Shown: positions 1 through 7,189 of the stretch, piece by piece
Position numbering within the stretch: the first letter of the stretch is position 1
Layout: each line of letters starts with the position of its first letter
Assembly (NCBI GenBank): GCA_935421135.1
Contig: OW285194.1
Span: 558,001-622,000, forward strand
Length of the DNA stretch: 64,000 bases
Direction of reading: 5' to 3'
Source: Bugulina stolonifera
Taxonomy: Eukaryota; Bryozoa; Gymnolaemata; Cheilostomatida; Bugulidae
Translations under genes and position numbers: made by a program
Notes under the pieces: model-generated
Told to the model about the DNA's origin: nothing
What the model saw: only the letters and a program-made list of their open reading frames with translations
Databases searched by the model: none

Positions 1-149
1 TTCACTTGAGTTATTAGTTTGGAAACTAGTAGAAGATGTTCAATATTGCATAAAAGTAAGTTTTCAGTGTGTTTTGTACCAAATTGCTGTCTGTAACAAT
101 GTGTTTCATTCACTTTTGCAATGTTCAGAATGCATAATTTGAATGAAAA
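1..149 (+). repeat. Partial satellite monomer, class S, at left edge
   Basis: The window opens inside a monomer. The TTTGGAAACT variant at 18-27 marks it as class S, and it is followed by an A monomer, the usual S-A order. It corresponds to the S monomers at 21792 and 31589, so the array continues to the left of the window. Confidence 0.9.
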
Positions 150-151
150 TC

Positions 152-157
152 AATAAA
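152..157 (+). promoter_or_regulatory. AATAAA hexamer, recurrent in each monomer except G
   Basis: AATAAA on the plus strand occurs at the start of each monomer (within TCAATAAAAC, or AAATAAACAAAAC in E) and is changed to AATGAA in G and G'. It matches the animal polyadenylation hexamer. In DNA of 70% AT it could be chance, and no transcript is demonstrated. Confidence 0.3.
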
Positions 158-165
158 ACATGACT

Positions 166-175
166 TTGCATGCAA
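166..175. other. 10-bp palindrome TTGCATGCAA, recurrent in nearly every monomer
   Basis: TTGCATGCAA is a perfect palindrome containing a SphI site. It recurs at the same place in almost every monomer (bases 17-26 of the register) and is broken to TTGAATGCAA in class G (1745, 23615, 27943, 33412, 37740). Its position here is one example. Confidence 0.85.
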
Positions 176-279
176 TATTCAACTTTGCAAACATGTAAGA
201 TAATGTCAGATTTGTGATTTTTGTCAAATTCACTTGAGTTATTAGTTTGCAAACTAGTAGAAGATGTTCAATATTGCAT
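170..279. repeat. Inverted repeat within the monomer: 14-bp arms, 82-nt loop
   Basis: ATGCAATATTCAAC at 170-183 is the reverse complement, with one mismatch, of GTTCAATATTGCAT at 266-279. The arms flank the 14-bp dyad. In classes with ATATACAAC the match drops by one more base. A long hairpin in single-stranded DNA or in a transcript is possible. Confidence 0.65.
243..256. other. 14-bp dyad TAGTTT-NN-AAACTA, perfect palindrome in A, E2 and S'
   Basis: TAGTTTGCAAACTA reads the same on both strands. In most other classes the centre is GT, in S it is GG, and in the A at 55740 it is AC; the 6-bp arms are kept. Class I has TAGATT and breaks the left arm. The element lies at bases 94-107 of the register. 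Whether a protein binds it is unknown. Confidence 0.82.
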
Positions 280-377
280 AAAAGTAAGTTTTCAGTGTGT
301 TTTGTACCAAATTGCTGTCTGTAACAATGTGTTTCATTCACGTTTGCAATGTTCAGAATGCAAAATTTGAATGAAAA

Positions 378-605
378 TCAATAAAACATGACTTTGCATG
401 CAATATTCAACTTTGCAAACATCAAACATAATGTCTGATTTGCGATTTTTGACAAATTCACTTGAGGTATTAGTTTGTAAACTAGTAGAAGATGTTCAAT
501 ATTGCATAAAAGTATGTTTTCAGTGTGATTTGTACCAAATTGCTGTCTGTAACAATGTGTTTCATTCACTTTTGCAATGTTCAGAATGCATGATTTGAAT
601 GAAAA
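378..605 (+). repeat. Class B1 monomer (exemplar)
   Basis: Class B carries ACATCAAACATAATGTCTG, then TTGCGATTTTTGAC, GAGGTATTAG, AAGTATG and GTGATTTGTACC. B1 ends in GCATGATTTG. Copies start at 378, 22248, 26576, 32045, 36373, 41613, 43208, 56652, 61210 and 63034. It sits after A (or after an A-ended chimera at 26348, 36145 and 41385) and normally before B2; at 56652 and 61210 it is followed by F_S instead. B is close to F and differs mainly by GCGATTT against GTGATTT, so the two probably share a recent ancestor (inference). The copy at 63034 has AACGTG instead of AATGTG. Confidence 0.88.
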
Positions 606-833
606 TCAATAAAACATGACTTTGCATGCAATATTCAACTTTGCAAACATCAAACATAATGTCTGATTTGCGATTTTTGACAAATTCACTTGAGGTATTA
701 GTTTGTAAACTAGTAGAAGATGTTCAACATTGCATAAAAGTATGTTTTCAGTGTGATTTGTACCAAATTGCTGTCTGTAACAATGTGTTTCATTCACTTT
801 TGCAATGTTCAGAATGCATAATTTGAATGAAAA
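606..833 (+). repeat. Class B2 monomer (exemplar)
   Basis: B2 is B1 with the end GCATAATTTG. Copies start at 606, 22476, 26804, 32273, 36601, 41841, 43436, 47310, 48449, 49816, 52095, 54601, 59159 and 63262. It precedes a C monomer throughout. In the left part it follows B1. From 47310 to 59159 it follows A (or an F/A chimera) directly, consistent with loss of one B monomer by B1 x B2 crossover. The copy at 606 has a private change, TTCAACATTG for TTCAATATTG. Confidence 0.88.
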
Positions 834-1061
834 TCAATAAAACATGATTTTGCATGCAATATTTAACTTTGCAAACATGTAAGATAAAGTCAGATTTGTG
901 ATTTTTGTCAAATTCACTTAAGTTATTAGTTTGTAAACTAGTAGAAGATGTTCAGTATTGCATAAAAGTAAGTTTTCAGTGTGTTTTGTACCAAATTGCT
1001 GTCTGTAACAATGTGTTTCATTCACTTTTGCAATGTTCAGAGTGCAAAATTTGAATGAAAC
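834..1061 (+). repeat. Class C1 monomer (exemplar)
   Basis: Class C is recognised by ACATGATTTTGCATG, TTTAACTTTGC, AGATAAAGTCAG, CACTTAAGTT and TTCAGTATTG. C1 has CAATATTTAAC and TTTCATTCAC. Copies start at 834, 22704, 27032, 32501, 36829, 42069, 43664, 45943 and 63490, normally after B2 and before D1 or D2. The CACTTAAG change puts a stop into the minus-strand frame open in other classes. At 45943 C1 follows A directly, with an upstream GAATAAAAATC variant, and leads into an I/C1 chimera. Confidence 0.88.
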
Positions 1062-1289
1062 TCAATAAAACTTGACTTTGCATGCAATATACAACTTTGC
1101 AAACATGCAAGATAATGTCAGATTTGTGATTTATGTCAAATTCACTTGAGTTATTAGTTTGTAAACTAGTAGAAGATGTTCAATATTGCATAAAAGTAAG
1201 TTTTCAGTGTGTTTTGTACCAAATTGCTGTCTGTAACAATGTGTTTCATCCACTTTTGCAATGTTCAGAGGCATAATTTGAATGAAAAT
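1062..1289 (+). repeat. Class D1 monomer (exemplar)
   Basis: Class D carries ACTCAATAAAACTTGAC at its start, then ATACAACTTTGCAAACATGC and AAGATAATG. D1 has GATTTATGTC where others have GATTTTTGTC, and ends in TTTCATCCAC before the one-base-short GAGGCAT. Copies start at 1062, 22932, 27260, 32729 and 37057, always between C1 and E1. The five are in equivalent places of duplicated blocks, so the T-to-A change arose once. Confidence 0.88.
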
Positions 1290-1516
1290 AAACAAAACAT
1301 GACTTTGCATGCAATATTCAACTTTGCAAACGTGTAAGATGATGTCAGATTGGTGATTTTTGTCAAATTCACTTGAGTTATTAGTTTGTAAACTAGTAGA
1401 AGATGTTTAATATTGCATAAAAGTAAGTTTTCATTGTGTTTTGTGCCAAATTGCTGTCTGTAACAATGTGTTTCATTCACTTTTGCAGTAATCAGAGTGC
1501 ATAGTTTGAGTGAAAA
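1289..1516 (+). repeat. Class E1 monomer (exemplar), follows the one-base deletion
   Basis: Class E begins AATAAACAAAACATGAC and has AAGATGATGTCAGATTGGTG. E1 adds CAAACGTGTAAG, GATGTTTAATATTG, TTTTCATTGTG, TTTTGTGCC and the unusual tail TTTTGCAGTAATCAGAG with GCATAGTTTGAGTG. Copies start at 1289, 2428, 6301, 23159, 24298, 27487, 28626, 32956, 34095, 37284 and 38423, all before F. E1 is absent after 38.7 kb. The base missing at the monomer join lies just upstream (GAGGCAT for GAGTGCAT), so the phase of any reading frame shifts here. Confidence 0.9.
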
Positions 1517-1744
1517 TCAATAAAACATGACTTTGCATGCAATATTCAACTTTGCAAACATCAAACATAATGTCTGATTTGTGATTTTTGACAAATTCAC
1601 TTGAGGTATTAGTTTGTAAACTAGTAGAAGATGTTCAATATTGCATAAAAGTATGTTTTCAGTGTGATTTGTACCAAATTGCTGTCTGTAACAATGTGTT
1701 TCATTCACTTTTGCAATGTTCAGAATGCATAATTTGAATGAAAA
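1517..1744 (+). repeat. Class F monomer (exemplar)
   Basis: F has ACATCAAACATAATGTCTG, TTGTGATTTTTGAC, GAGGTATTAG, AAGTATG and GTGATTTGTACC. Copies start at 1517, 2656, 3795, 6529, 7668, 9718, 13135, 14274, 16324, 19741, 23387, 24526, 25665, 27715, 28854, 33184, 34323, 35462, 37512, 38651, 39790, 46854, 48221 and 49360. It always follows an E monomer. The copies at 13135, 25665, 35462, 39790 and 48221 are chimeric and described separately. Copies at 9718 and 16324 share AAGCATG. F precedes G after E1 and A after E2, so the class of E predicts what follows. Confidence 0.9.
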
Positions 1745-1972
1745 TCAATGAAACATGACTTTGAATGCAATATTCAACTTTGCAAACATGAAACATAATG
1801 TCAGATTTGTGATTTTTGTCAAATTCATTTCAGTTATTAGTTTGTAAACTAGTAGAAGATGTTCAATATTGCATAAAAGTAAGTTTTCAGTGTGTTTTGT
1901 ACCAAACTGCTGTCTGTAACAATGTGTTTCATTCACTTTTGCAATGTTCAGAGTGCATAATTTGAATGAAAA
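1745..1972 (+). repeat. Class G and G' monomers (exemplar G)
   Basis: G has AATCAATGAAACATGAC, ACATGAAACATAATG and TTCAGTTATTAG, and CCAAACTGCTG. The AATAAA hexamer present in other classes is lost. G also has GACTTTGAATGC, which breaks the 10-bp palindrome, and CATTTCAG; copies start at 1745, 23615, 27943, 33412 and 37740. G' keeps GCATGC and has CACTTCAG; copies start at 2884, 6757, 13363, 24754, 29082, 34551 and 38879. The last four G' copies share AATATGGCATAAAAG, and the last four G copies share TTTAATTCAC. Both sets of marks unite the blocks at 22-40 kb against the one at 1-4 kb. No G occurs after 39.1 kb. Confidence 0.88.
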
Positions 1973-2200
1973 TCAATAAAACATGACTTTGCATGCAATA
2001 TACAACTTTGCAAACATGTAAGATAATGGCAGATTTGTGATTTTTGTCAAATTCACTTGAGTTATTAGTTTGTAAACTAGTAGAAGATGTTCAATATTGC
2101 ATAAAAGTAAGTTTTCAGTGTGTTTTGTACCAAATTGCTGTCTGTAACAATGTGTTTCATTCACTTTTGCAATGTTCAGAATGCATAATTTGAATGAAAA
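1973..2200 (+). repeat. Class H monomers (exemplar H; also H', H'', H''')
   Basis: H is marked by AAGATAATGGCAG. H (1973, 23843, 28171, 33640, 37968) has ATATACAAC and GTACC. H' (3112, 6985, 12452, 13591, 19058, 24982, 29310, 34779, 39107) has ATATACAAC and TTTTATACC. H'' (5162, 9035, 11085, 15641, 17691, 21108, 30905, 40701) has ATATTCAAC and TTTTATACC. H''' (12224, 18830) has ATATTCAAC with GTACC and CCAAACTGC. H' usually precedes D2, and H'' follows E3. All H forms disappear after 40.9 kb; the S class, which also has ATGGCAG, continues. Confidence 0.86.
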
Positions 2201-2428
2201 TCAATAAAACATGACTTTGCATGCAATATACAACTTTGCAAACATGTAAGATAATGTCAGATTTGTGATTTTTGTCAAATTCACTTCAGTTATTAGATTG
2301 CAAACTAGTAGAAGATGTTCAATATTGCATAAAAGTAAGTTTTCAGTGTGTTTTGTACCAAATTGCTGTCTGTAACAATGTGTTTCATTCACTTTTGCAA
2401 TGTTCAGAGGCATAATTTGAATGAAAAT
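2201..2428 (+). repeat. Class I monomers (exemplar I; also I2, I2')
   Basis: I is marked by CACTTCAGTTATTAGATTG, which also breaks the 14-bp dyad in its left arm. I (2201, 6074, 24071, 28399, 33868, 38196) has GATTGCAAAC. I2 (4707, 8580, 10630, 15186, 17236, 20653, 26121, 30450, 35918, 40246, 50272, 57336) has GATTGTAAAC and CTGTAGCAATG, most with GCTGCCTG. I2' (11769, 18375) ends GAGTCAT rather than GAGGCAT, so a different single base is missing. All three lead into an E monomer through a 227-bp step. Recombined forms start at 46171, 47766 and 48905. Confidence 0.87.
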
Positions 2429-3339
2429 AAACAAAACATGACTTTGCATGCAATATTCAACTTTGCAAACGTGTAAGATGATGTCAGATTGGTGATTTTT
2501 GTCAAATTCACTTGAGTTATTAGTTTGTAAACTAGTAGAAGATGTTTAATATTGCATAAAAGTAAGTTTTCATTGTGTTTTGTGCCAAATTGCTGTCTGT
2601 AACAATGTGTTTCATTCACTTTTGCAGTAATCAGAGTGCATAGTTTGAGTGAAAATCAATAAAACATGACTTTGCATGCAATATTCAACTTTGCAAACAT
2701 CAAACATAATGTCTGATTTGTGATTTTTGACAAATTCACTTGAGGTATTAGTTTGTAAACTAGTAGAAGATGTTCAATATTGCATAAAAGTATGTTTTCA
2801 GTGTGATTTGTACCAAATTGCTGTCTGTAACAATGTGTTTCATTCACTTTTGCAATGTTCAGAATGCATAATTTGAATGAAAATCAATGAAACATGACTT
2901 TGCATGCAATATTCAACTTTGCAAACATGAAACATAATGTCAGATTTGTGATTTTTGTCAAATTCACTTCAGTTATTAGTTTGTAAACTAGTAGAAGATG
3001 TTCAATATTGCATAAAAGTAAGTTTTCAGTGTGTTTTGTACCAAACTGCTGTCTGTAACAATGTGTTTCATTCACTTTTGCAATGTTCAGAGTGCATAAT
3101 TTGAATGAAAATCAATAAAACATGACTTTGCATGCAATATACAACTTTGCAAACATGTAAGATAATGGCAGATTTGTGATTTTTGTCAAATTCACTTGAG
3201 TTATTAGTTTGTAAACTAGTAGAAGATGTTCAATATTGCATAAAAGTAAGTTTTCAGTGTGTTTTATACCAAATTGCTGTCTGTAACAATGTGTTTCATT
3301 CACTTTTGCAATGTTCAGAGTGCAAAATTTGAATGAAAC

Positions 3340-3567
3340 TCAATAAAACTTGACTTTGCATGCAATATACAACTTTGCAAACATGCAAGATAATGTCAGA
3401 TTTGTGATTTTTGTCAAATTCACTTGAGTTATTAGTTTGTAAACTAGTAGAAGATGTTCAATATTGCATAAAAGTAAGTTTTCAGTGTGTTTTGTACCAA
3501 ATTGCTGTCTGTAACAATGTGTTTCATCCACTTTTGCAATGTTCAGAGGCATAATTTGAATGAAAAT
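3340..3567 (+). repeat. Class D2 monomer (exemplar)
   Basis: D2 has the D head with GATTTTTGTC and a TTTCATCCAC, GAGGCAT tail that leads into E2. Copies start at 3340, 7213, 9263, 12680, 13819, 15869, 19286, 25210, 35007, 39335, 42297, 43892, 46399 and 63718. The copies at 7213 and 13819 share AGACGATG instead of AGAAGATG, which ties them together as partners in the 6606-bp duplication. Frames on the minus strand run about 109 codons across this D2-E2 join because the missing base shifts phase. Confidence 0.88.
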
Positions 3568-3794
3568 AAACAAAACATGACTTTGCATGCAATATTCAAC
3601 TTTGCAAACATGTAAGATGATGTCAGATTGGTGATTTTTGTCAAATTCACTTGAGTTATTAGTTTGCAAACTAGTAGAAGATGTTCAATATTGCATAAAA
3701 GTAAGTTTTCAGTGTGTTTTGTACCAAATTGCTGTCTGTAACAATGTGTTTCATTCACTTTTGCAATGTTCAGAATGCATAATTTGAATGAAAA
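3567..3794 (+). repeat. Class E2 monomer (exemplar)
   Basis: E2 has the E head but ACATGTAAGATGATG and TTTGCAAACTAG, like class A, so it carries the perfect 14-bp palindrome. Copies start at 3567, 7440, 9490, 12907, 14046, 16096, 19513, 25437, 35234, 39562, 44119, 46626, 47993, 49132, 52550, 55056, 59614 and, cut by the window end, 63945. It follows D2 or a D2-tailed chimera and precedes F or F_S. Private marks: TTGATGTCTG at 9490 and 16096 (a 6606-bp duplicate pair), and CTAGAAGAAG at 52550, 55056 and 59614. From 44119 the tail reads GCATAATTTAAATG. Confidence 0.9.
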
Positions 3795-4250
3795 TCAATA
3801 AAACATGACTTTGCATGCAATATTCAACTTTGCAAACATCAAACATAATGTCTGATTTGTGATTTTTGACAAATTCACTTGAGGTATTAGTTTGTAAACT
3901 AGTAGAAGATGTTCAATATTGCATAAAAGTATGTTTTCAGTGTGATTTGTACCAAATTGCTGTCTGTAACAATGTGTTTCATTCACTTTTGCAATGTTCA
4001 GAATGCATAATTTGAATGAAAATCAATAAAACATGACTTTGCATGCAATATTCAACTTTGCAAACATGTAAGATAATGTCAGATTTGTGATTTTTGTCAA
4101 ATTCACTTGAGTTATTAGTTTGCAAACTAGTAGAAGATGTTCAATATTGCATAAAAGTAAGTTTTCAGTGTGTTTTGTACCAAATTGCTGTCTGTAACAA
4201 TGTGTTTCATTCACGTTTGCAATGTTCAGAATGCAAAATTTGAATGAAAA

Positions 4251-4478
4251 TCAATAAAACATGAATTTGCATGCAATATTCAACTTTGCAAACATCAAAC
4301 ATAATGTCTGATTTGCGATTTTTGACAAATTCACTTGAGTTATTAGTTTGTAAACTAGTAGAAGATGTTCAATATTGCATAAAAGTATGTTTTCAGTGTG
4401 ATTTGTACCAAATTGCTGTCTGTAACAATGTGTTTCATTCACTTTTGCAATGTTCAGAATGCATAATTTGAATGAAAA
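4251..4478 (+). repeat. Class B3 monomer (exemplar)
   Basis: B3 has the B-specific GCGATTT but carries ACATGAATTTGCATG at its start and GAGTTATT instead of GAGGTATT. The start change creates the exact octamer ATTTGCAT. Copies start at 4251, 8124, 10174, 14730, 16780, 20197 and 29994. All sit in the order A-B3-C2-I2-E3. None occurs after 30.2 kb, so B3 is confined to the left half of the window. Confidence 0.88.
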
Positions 4479-4706
4479 TCAATAAAACATGATTTTGCAT
4501 GCAATGTTTAACTTTGCAAACATGTAAGATAAAGTCAGATTTGTGATTTTTGTCAAATTCACTTAAGTTATTAGTTTGTAAACTAGTAGAAGATGTTCAG
4601 TATTGCATAAAAGTAAGTTTTCAGTGTGTTTTGTACCAAATTGCTGTCTGTAACAATGTGTTTCGTTCACTTTTGCAATGTTCAGAATGCATAATTTGAA
4701 TGAAAA
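4479..4706 (+). repeat. Class C2 monomer (exemplar)
   Basis: C2 differs from C1 by CAATGTTTAAC and by TTTCGTTCAC, one of the few CpG-containing variants. Copies start at 4479, 8352, 10402, 14958, 17008, 20425, 25893, 30222, 35690, 40018, 47538, 48677 and 50044, each followed by an I monomer. The copy at 50044 has CACTAAAG in place of CACTTAAG. Three C2-headed chimeras with I and D2 tails start at 52323, 54829 and 59387 and are followed directly by E2. Confidence 0.88.
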
Positions 4707-4933
4707 TCAATAAAACATGACTTTGCATGCAATATACAACTTTGCAAACATGTAAGATAATGTCAGATTTGTGATTTTTGTCAAATTCACTTCAGTTATT
4801 AGATTGTAAACTAGTAGAAGATGTTCAATATTGCATAAAAGTAAGTTTTCAGTGTGTTTTGTACCAAATTGCTGCCTGTAGCAATGTGTTTCATTCACTT
4901 TTGCAATGTTCAGAGGCATAATTTGAATGAAAA

Positions 4934-5161
4934 TAAACAAAACATGACTTTGCATGCAATATTCAACTTTGCAAACGTGTAAGATGATGTCAGATTGGTG
5001 ATTTTTGTCAAATTCACTTGAGTTATTAGTTTGTAAACTAGTAGAAGATGTTTAATATTGCATAAAAGTAAGTTTTCAGTGTGTTTTGTGCCAAATTGCT
5101 GTCTGTAACAATGTGTTTCATTCACTTTTGCAATAATCAGAGTGCATAGTTTGAGTGAAAA
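4934..5161 (+). repeat. Class E3 monomer (exemplar)
   Basis: E3 resembles E1 (CAAACGTGTAAG, GTTTAATATTG, TTTTGTGCC) but has TTTTCAGTGTG and the tail TTTTGCAATAATCAGAG. Copies start at 4934, 8807, 10857, 11996, 15413, 17463, 18602, 20880, 26348, 30677, 36145, 40473, 50499, 53005 and 57563. It follows I2, I2' or an I-tailed chimera and leads to H'' (H''' at 12224 and 18830) or, in the right domain, to J' with a normalised tail. The 26348 and 36145 copies end as class A and are junction chimeras. Confidence 0.88.
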
Positions 5162-5389
5162 TCAATAAAACATGACTTTGCATGCAATATTCAACTTTGC
5201 AAACATGTAAGATAATGGCAGATTTGTGATTTTTGTCAAATTCACTTGAGTTATTAGTTTGTAAACTAGTAGAAGATGTTCAATATTGCATAAAAGTAAG
5301 TTTTCAGTGTGTTTTATACCAAATTGCTGTCTGTAACAATGTGTTTCATTCACTTTTGCAATGTTCAGAATGCATAATTTGAATGAAAA

Positions 5390-5617
5390 TCAATAAAACA
5401 TGACTTTGCATGCAATATACAACCTTGCAAACATGTAAGATAATGTCAGATTTGTGATTTTTGTCAAATTCACTTGAGTTATTAGTTTGTAAACTAGTAG
5501 AAGATGTTCAATATTGCGTAAAAGTAAGTTTTCAGTGTGTTTTGTACCAAATTGCTGTCTGTAACAATGTGTTTCATTCACTTTTGCAATGTTCAGAGTG
5601 CAAAATTTGAATGAAAC
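5390..5617 (+). repeat. Class J and J' monomers (exemplar J)
   Basis: J has ATACAACCTTGCAAACATG and AATATTGCGTAAAAG, the second creating a CpG. Copies start at 5390, 11313, 17919, 21336, 31133 and 40929, each in the order H''-J-D3. J' keeps the CAACCTTGC mark but has the D-like CTTGAC head and normal TTGCATAAAAG. Copies start at 50727, 51183, 53233, 53689, 57791 and 58247. J' occurs only right of 50.7 kb, alternating with D3 or D4. Confidence 0.87.
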
Positions 5618-5845
5618 TCAATAAAACTTGACTTTGCATGCAATATACAACTTTGCAAACATGCAAGATAATGTCAGATTTGTGATTTTTGTCAAATTCA
5701 CTTGAGTTATTAGTTTGTAAACTAGTAGAAGATGTTCAATATTGCATAAAAGTAAGTTTTCAGTGTGTTTTGTACCAAATTGCTGTCTGTAACAATGTGT
5801 TTCATTCACTTTTGCAATGTTCAGAATGCATAATTTGAATGAAAA
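5618..5845 (+). repeat. Class D3 monomer (exemplar)
   Basis: D3 has the D head but a full-length TTTCATTCAC and GAATGCATAATTTG tail. Copies start at 5618, 11541, 18147, 21564, 31361, 41157, 45259, 51411, 53917, 55968, 58475, 60526 and 62350. It follows J, J' or a recombined A, and usually precedes S (I2' at 11769 and 18375, K at 5846, S' from 51639). The 11541 copy has TGCATGAAAG in place of TGCATAAAAG. Confidence 0.88.
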
Positions 5846-6073
5846 TCAATAAAACATGACTTTGCATGCAATATACAACTTTGCAAACATGTAAGATAAT
5901 GTCAGATTTGTGATTTTTGTCAAATTCACTTGAGTTATTAGTTTGTAAACTAGTAGAAGATGTTCAATATTGCATAAAAGTAAGTTTTCAGTGTGTTTTG
6001 TACCAAATTGCTGTCTGTAACAATGTGTTTCATTCACTTTTGCAATGTTCAGAATGCATAATTTGAATGAAAA
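5846..6073 (+). repeat. K monomer: I2'/H chimera at 3873-bp junction
   Basis: The front matches an I head with AATGTCAG, as in the I2' that follows D3 at 11769. The rest has CACTTGAGTTATTAGTTTG as in the H at 1973. The switch falls between 5902 and 5932. It is the only copy in the window and joins the two 3873-bp copies. Confidence 0.78.
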
Positions 6074-7189
6074 TCAATAAAACATGACTTTGCATGCAAT
6101 ATACAACTTTGCAAACATGTAAGATAATGTCAGATTTGTGATTTTTGTCAAATTCACTTCAGTTATTAGATTGCAAACTAGTAGAAGATGTTCAATATTG
6201 CATAAAAGTAAGTTTTCAGTGTGTTTTGTACCAAATTGCTGTCTGTAACAATGTGTTTCATTCACTTTTGCAATGTTCAGAGGCATAATTTGAATGAAAA
6301 TAAACAAAACATGACTTTGCATGCAATATTCAACTTTGCAAACGTGTAAGATGATGTCAGATTGGTGATTTTTGTCAAATTCACTTGAGTTATTAGTTTG
6401 TAAACTAGTAGAAGATGTTTAATATTGCATAAAAGTAAGTTTTCATTGTGTTTTGTGCCAAATTGCTGTCTGTAACAATGTGTTTCATTCACTTTTGCAG
6501 TAATCAGAGTGCATAGTTTGAGTGAAAATCAATAAAACATGACTTTGCATGCAATATTCAACTTTGCAAACATCAAACATAATGTCTGATTTGTGATTTT
6601 TGACAAATTCACTTGAGGTATTAGTTTGTAAACTAGTAGAAGATGTTCAATATTGCATAAAAGTATGTTTTCAGTGTGATTTGTACCAAATTGCTGTCTG
6701 TAACAATGTGTTTCATTCACTTTTGCAATGTTCAGAATGCATAATTTGAATGAAAATCAATGAAACATGACTTTGCATGCAATATTCAACTTTGCAAACA
6801 TGAAACATAATGTCAGATTTGTGATTTTTGTCAAATTCACTTCAGTTATTAGTTTGTAAACTAGTAGAAGATGTTCAATATTGCATAAAAGTAAGTTTTC
6901 AGTGTGTTTTGTACCAAACTGCTGTCTGTAACAATGTGTTTCATTCACTTTTGCAATGTTCAGAGTGCATAATTTGAATGAAAATCAATAAAACATGACT
7001 TTGCATGCAATATACAACTTTGCAAACATGTAAGATAATGGCAGATTTGTGATTTTTGTCAAATTCACTTGAGTTATTAGTTTGTAAACTAGTAGAAGAT
7101 GTTCAATATTGCATAAAAGTAAGTTTTCAGTGTGTTTTATACCAAATTGCTGTCTGTAACAATGTGTTTCATTCACTTTTGCAATGTTC

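Larger units (their letters stand above)
150..377 (+). repeat. Class A monomer (exemplar)
   Basis: Class A is recognised by ACATGTAAGATAATGTCAG in the first third and TTTGCAAACTAG near position 94-105 of the monomer. The latter makes a perfect 14-bp palindrome at 243-256 here. Copies start at 150, 4023, 7896, 9946, 14502, 16552, 19969, 22020, 29766, 31817, 42980, 44575, 45031, 45715, 47082, 49588, 51867, 54373, 55740, 56424, 57108, 58931, 60298, 60982, 61666, 62122 and 62806. Most end in CACGTTTGC and GCAAAATTTG and are followed by a B monomer. Those at 44575, 45031, 45715, 55740, 60298, 61666 and 62122 have the plain CACTTTTGC end and lead into F_S, D3 or C1, so they look recombined. The copy at 55740 alone has TTTACAAAC. 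Confidence 0.9.
1289..3566 (+). repeat. Pentameric higher-order repeat, about 1139 bp, two copies
   Basis: E1-F-G-H-I (1289-2427) is followed by E1-F-G'-H'-D2 (2428-3566), a shift of 1139 bp, that is five monomers less one base. The next five, E2-F-A-B3-C2 (3567-4706), keep the E-F lead. This suggests an ancestral five-monomer unit that has since diverged. The 1139-bp shift also appears at 23159/24298, 27487/28626, 32956/34095 and 37284/38423. Confidence 0.75.
1..3794 (+). repeat. 17-monomer cassette S-A-B1-B2-C1-D1-E1-F-G-H-I-E1-F-G'-H'-D2-E2, copy 1
   Basis: This order recurs at 21871-25664 (shift 21870) and 31668-35461 (shift 31667). The second and third copies share marks that this one lacks (TTTAATTCAC in G, AATATGGCAT in G', no TTCAACATTG in B2). 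They are therefore closer to each other, as the 9797-bp duplication predicts. Inside it E1-F-G-H-I and E1-F-G'-H'-D2 are two pentamers 1139 bp apart. Confidence 0.85.

Noticed and set aside
281..295. GTAAGT followed shortly by TTTTCAG, resembling splice sites
   Set aside because: The two lie only a few bases apart, far too close for an intron, and classes B and F change GTAAGT to GTATGT. Probably chance.
150..341. A 63-codon open frame on the minus strand in most monomers (71, 82 or 109 codons around the short monomers)
   Set aside because: 228 is divisible by three, so one open frame repeats automatically. Differences between classes are mostly amino-acid changing (for example K/N, L/I, Y/C, T/P, T/S), class C has an in-frame stop, and there is no promoter or domain. 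It looks like unselected satellite sequence, not a protein family.
150..377. CENP-B box
   Set aside because: I looked for TTCGTTGG/CGGGA-type sequence. C2 has TTTCGTTCAC, but the rest of the box is absent and GC is too low.
398..598. A 66-codon plus-strand frame in class B monomers
   Set aside because: Open only where class B has AAGTATG and GTGATTTG; closed in other classes. It overlaps the minus-strand frame and has no supporting signal.
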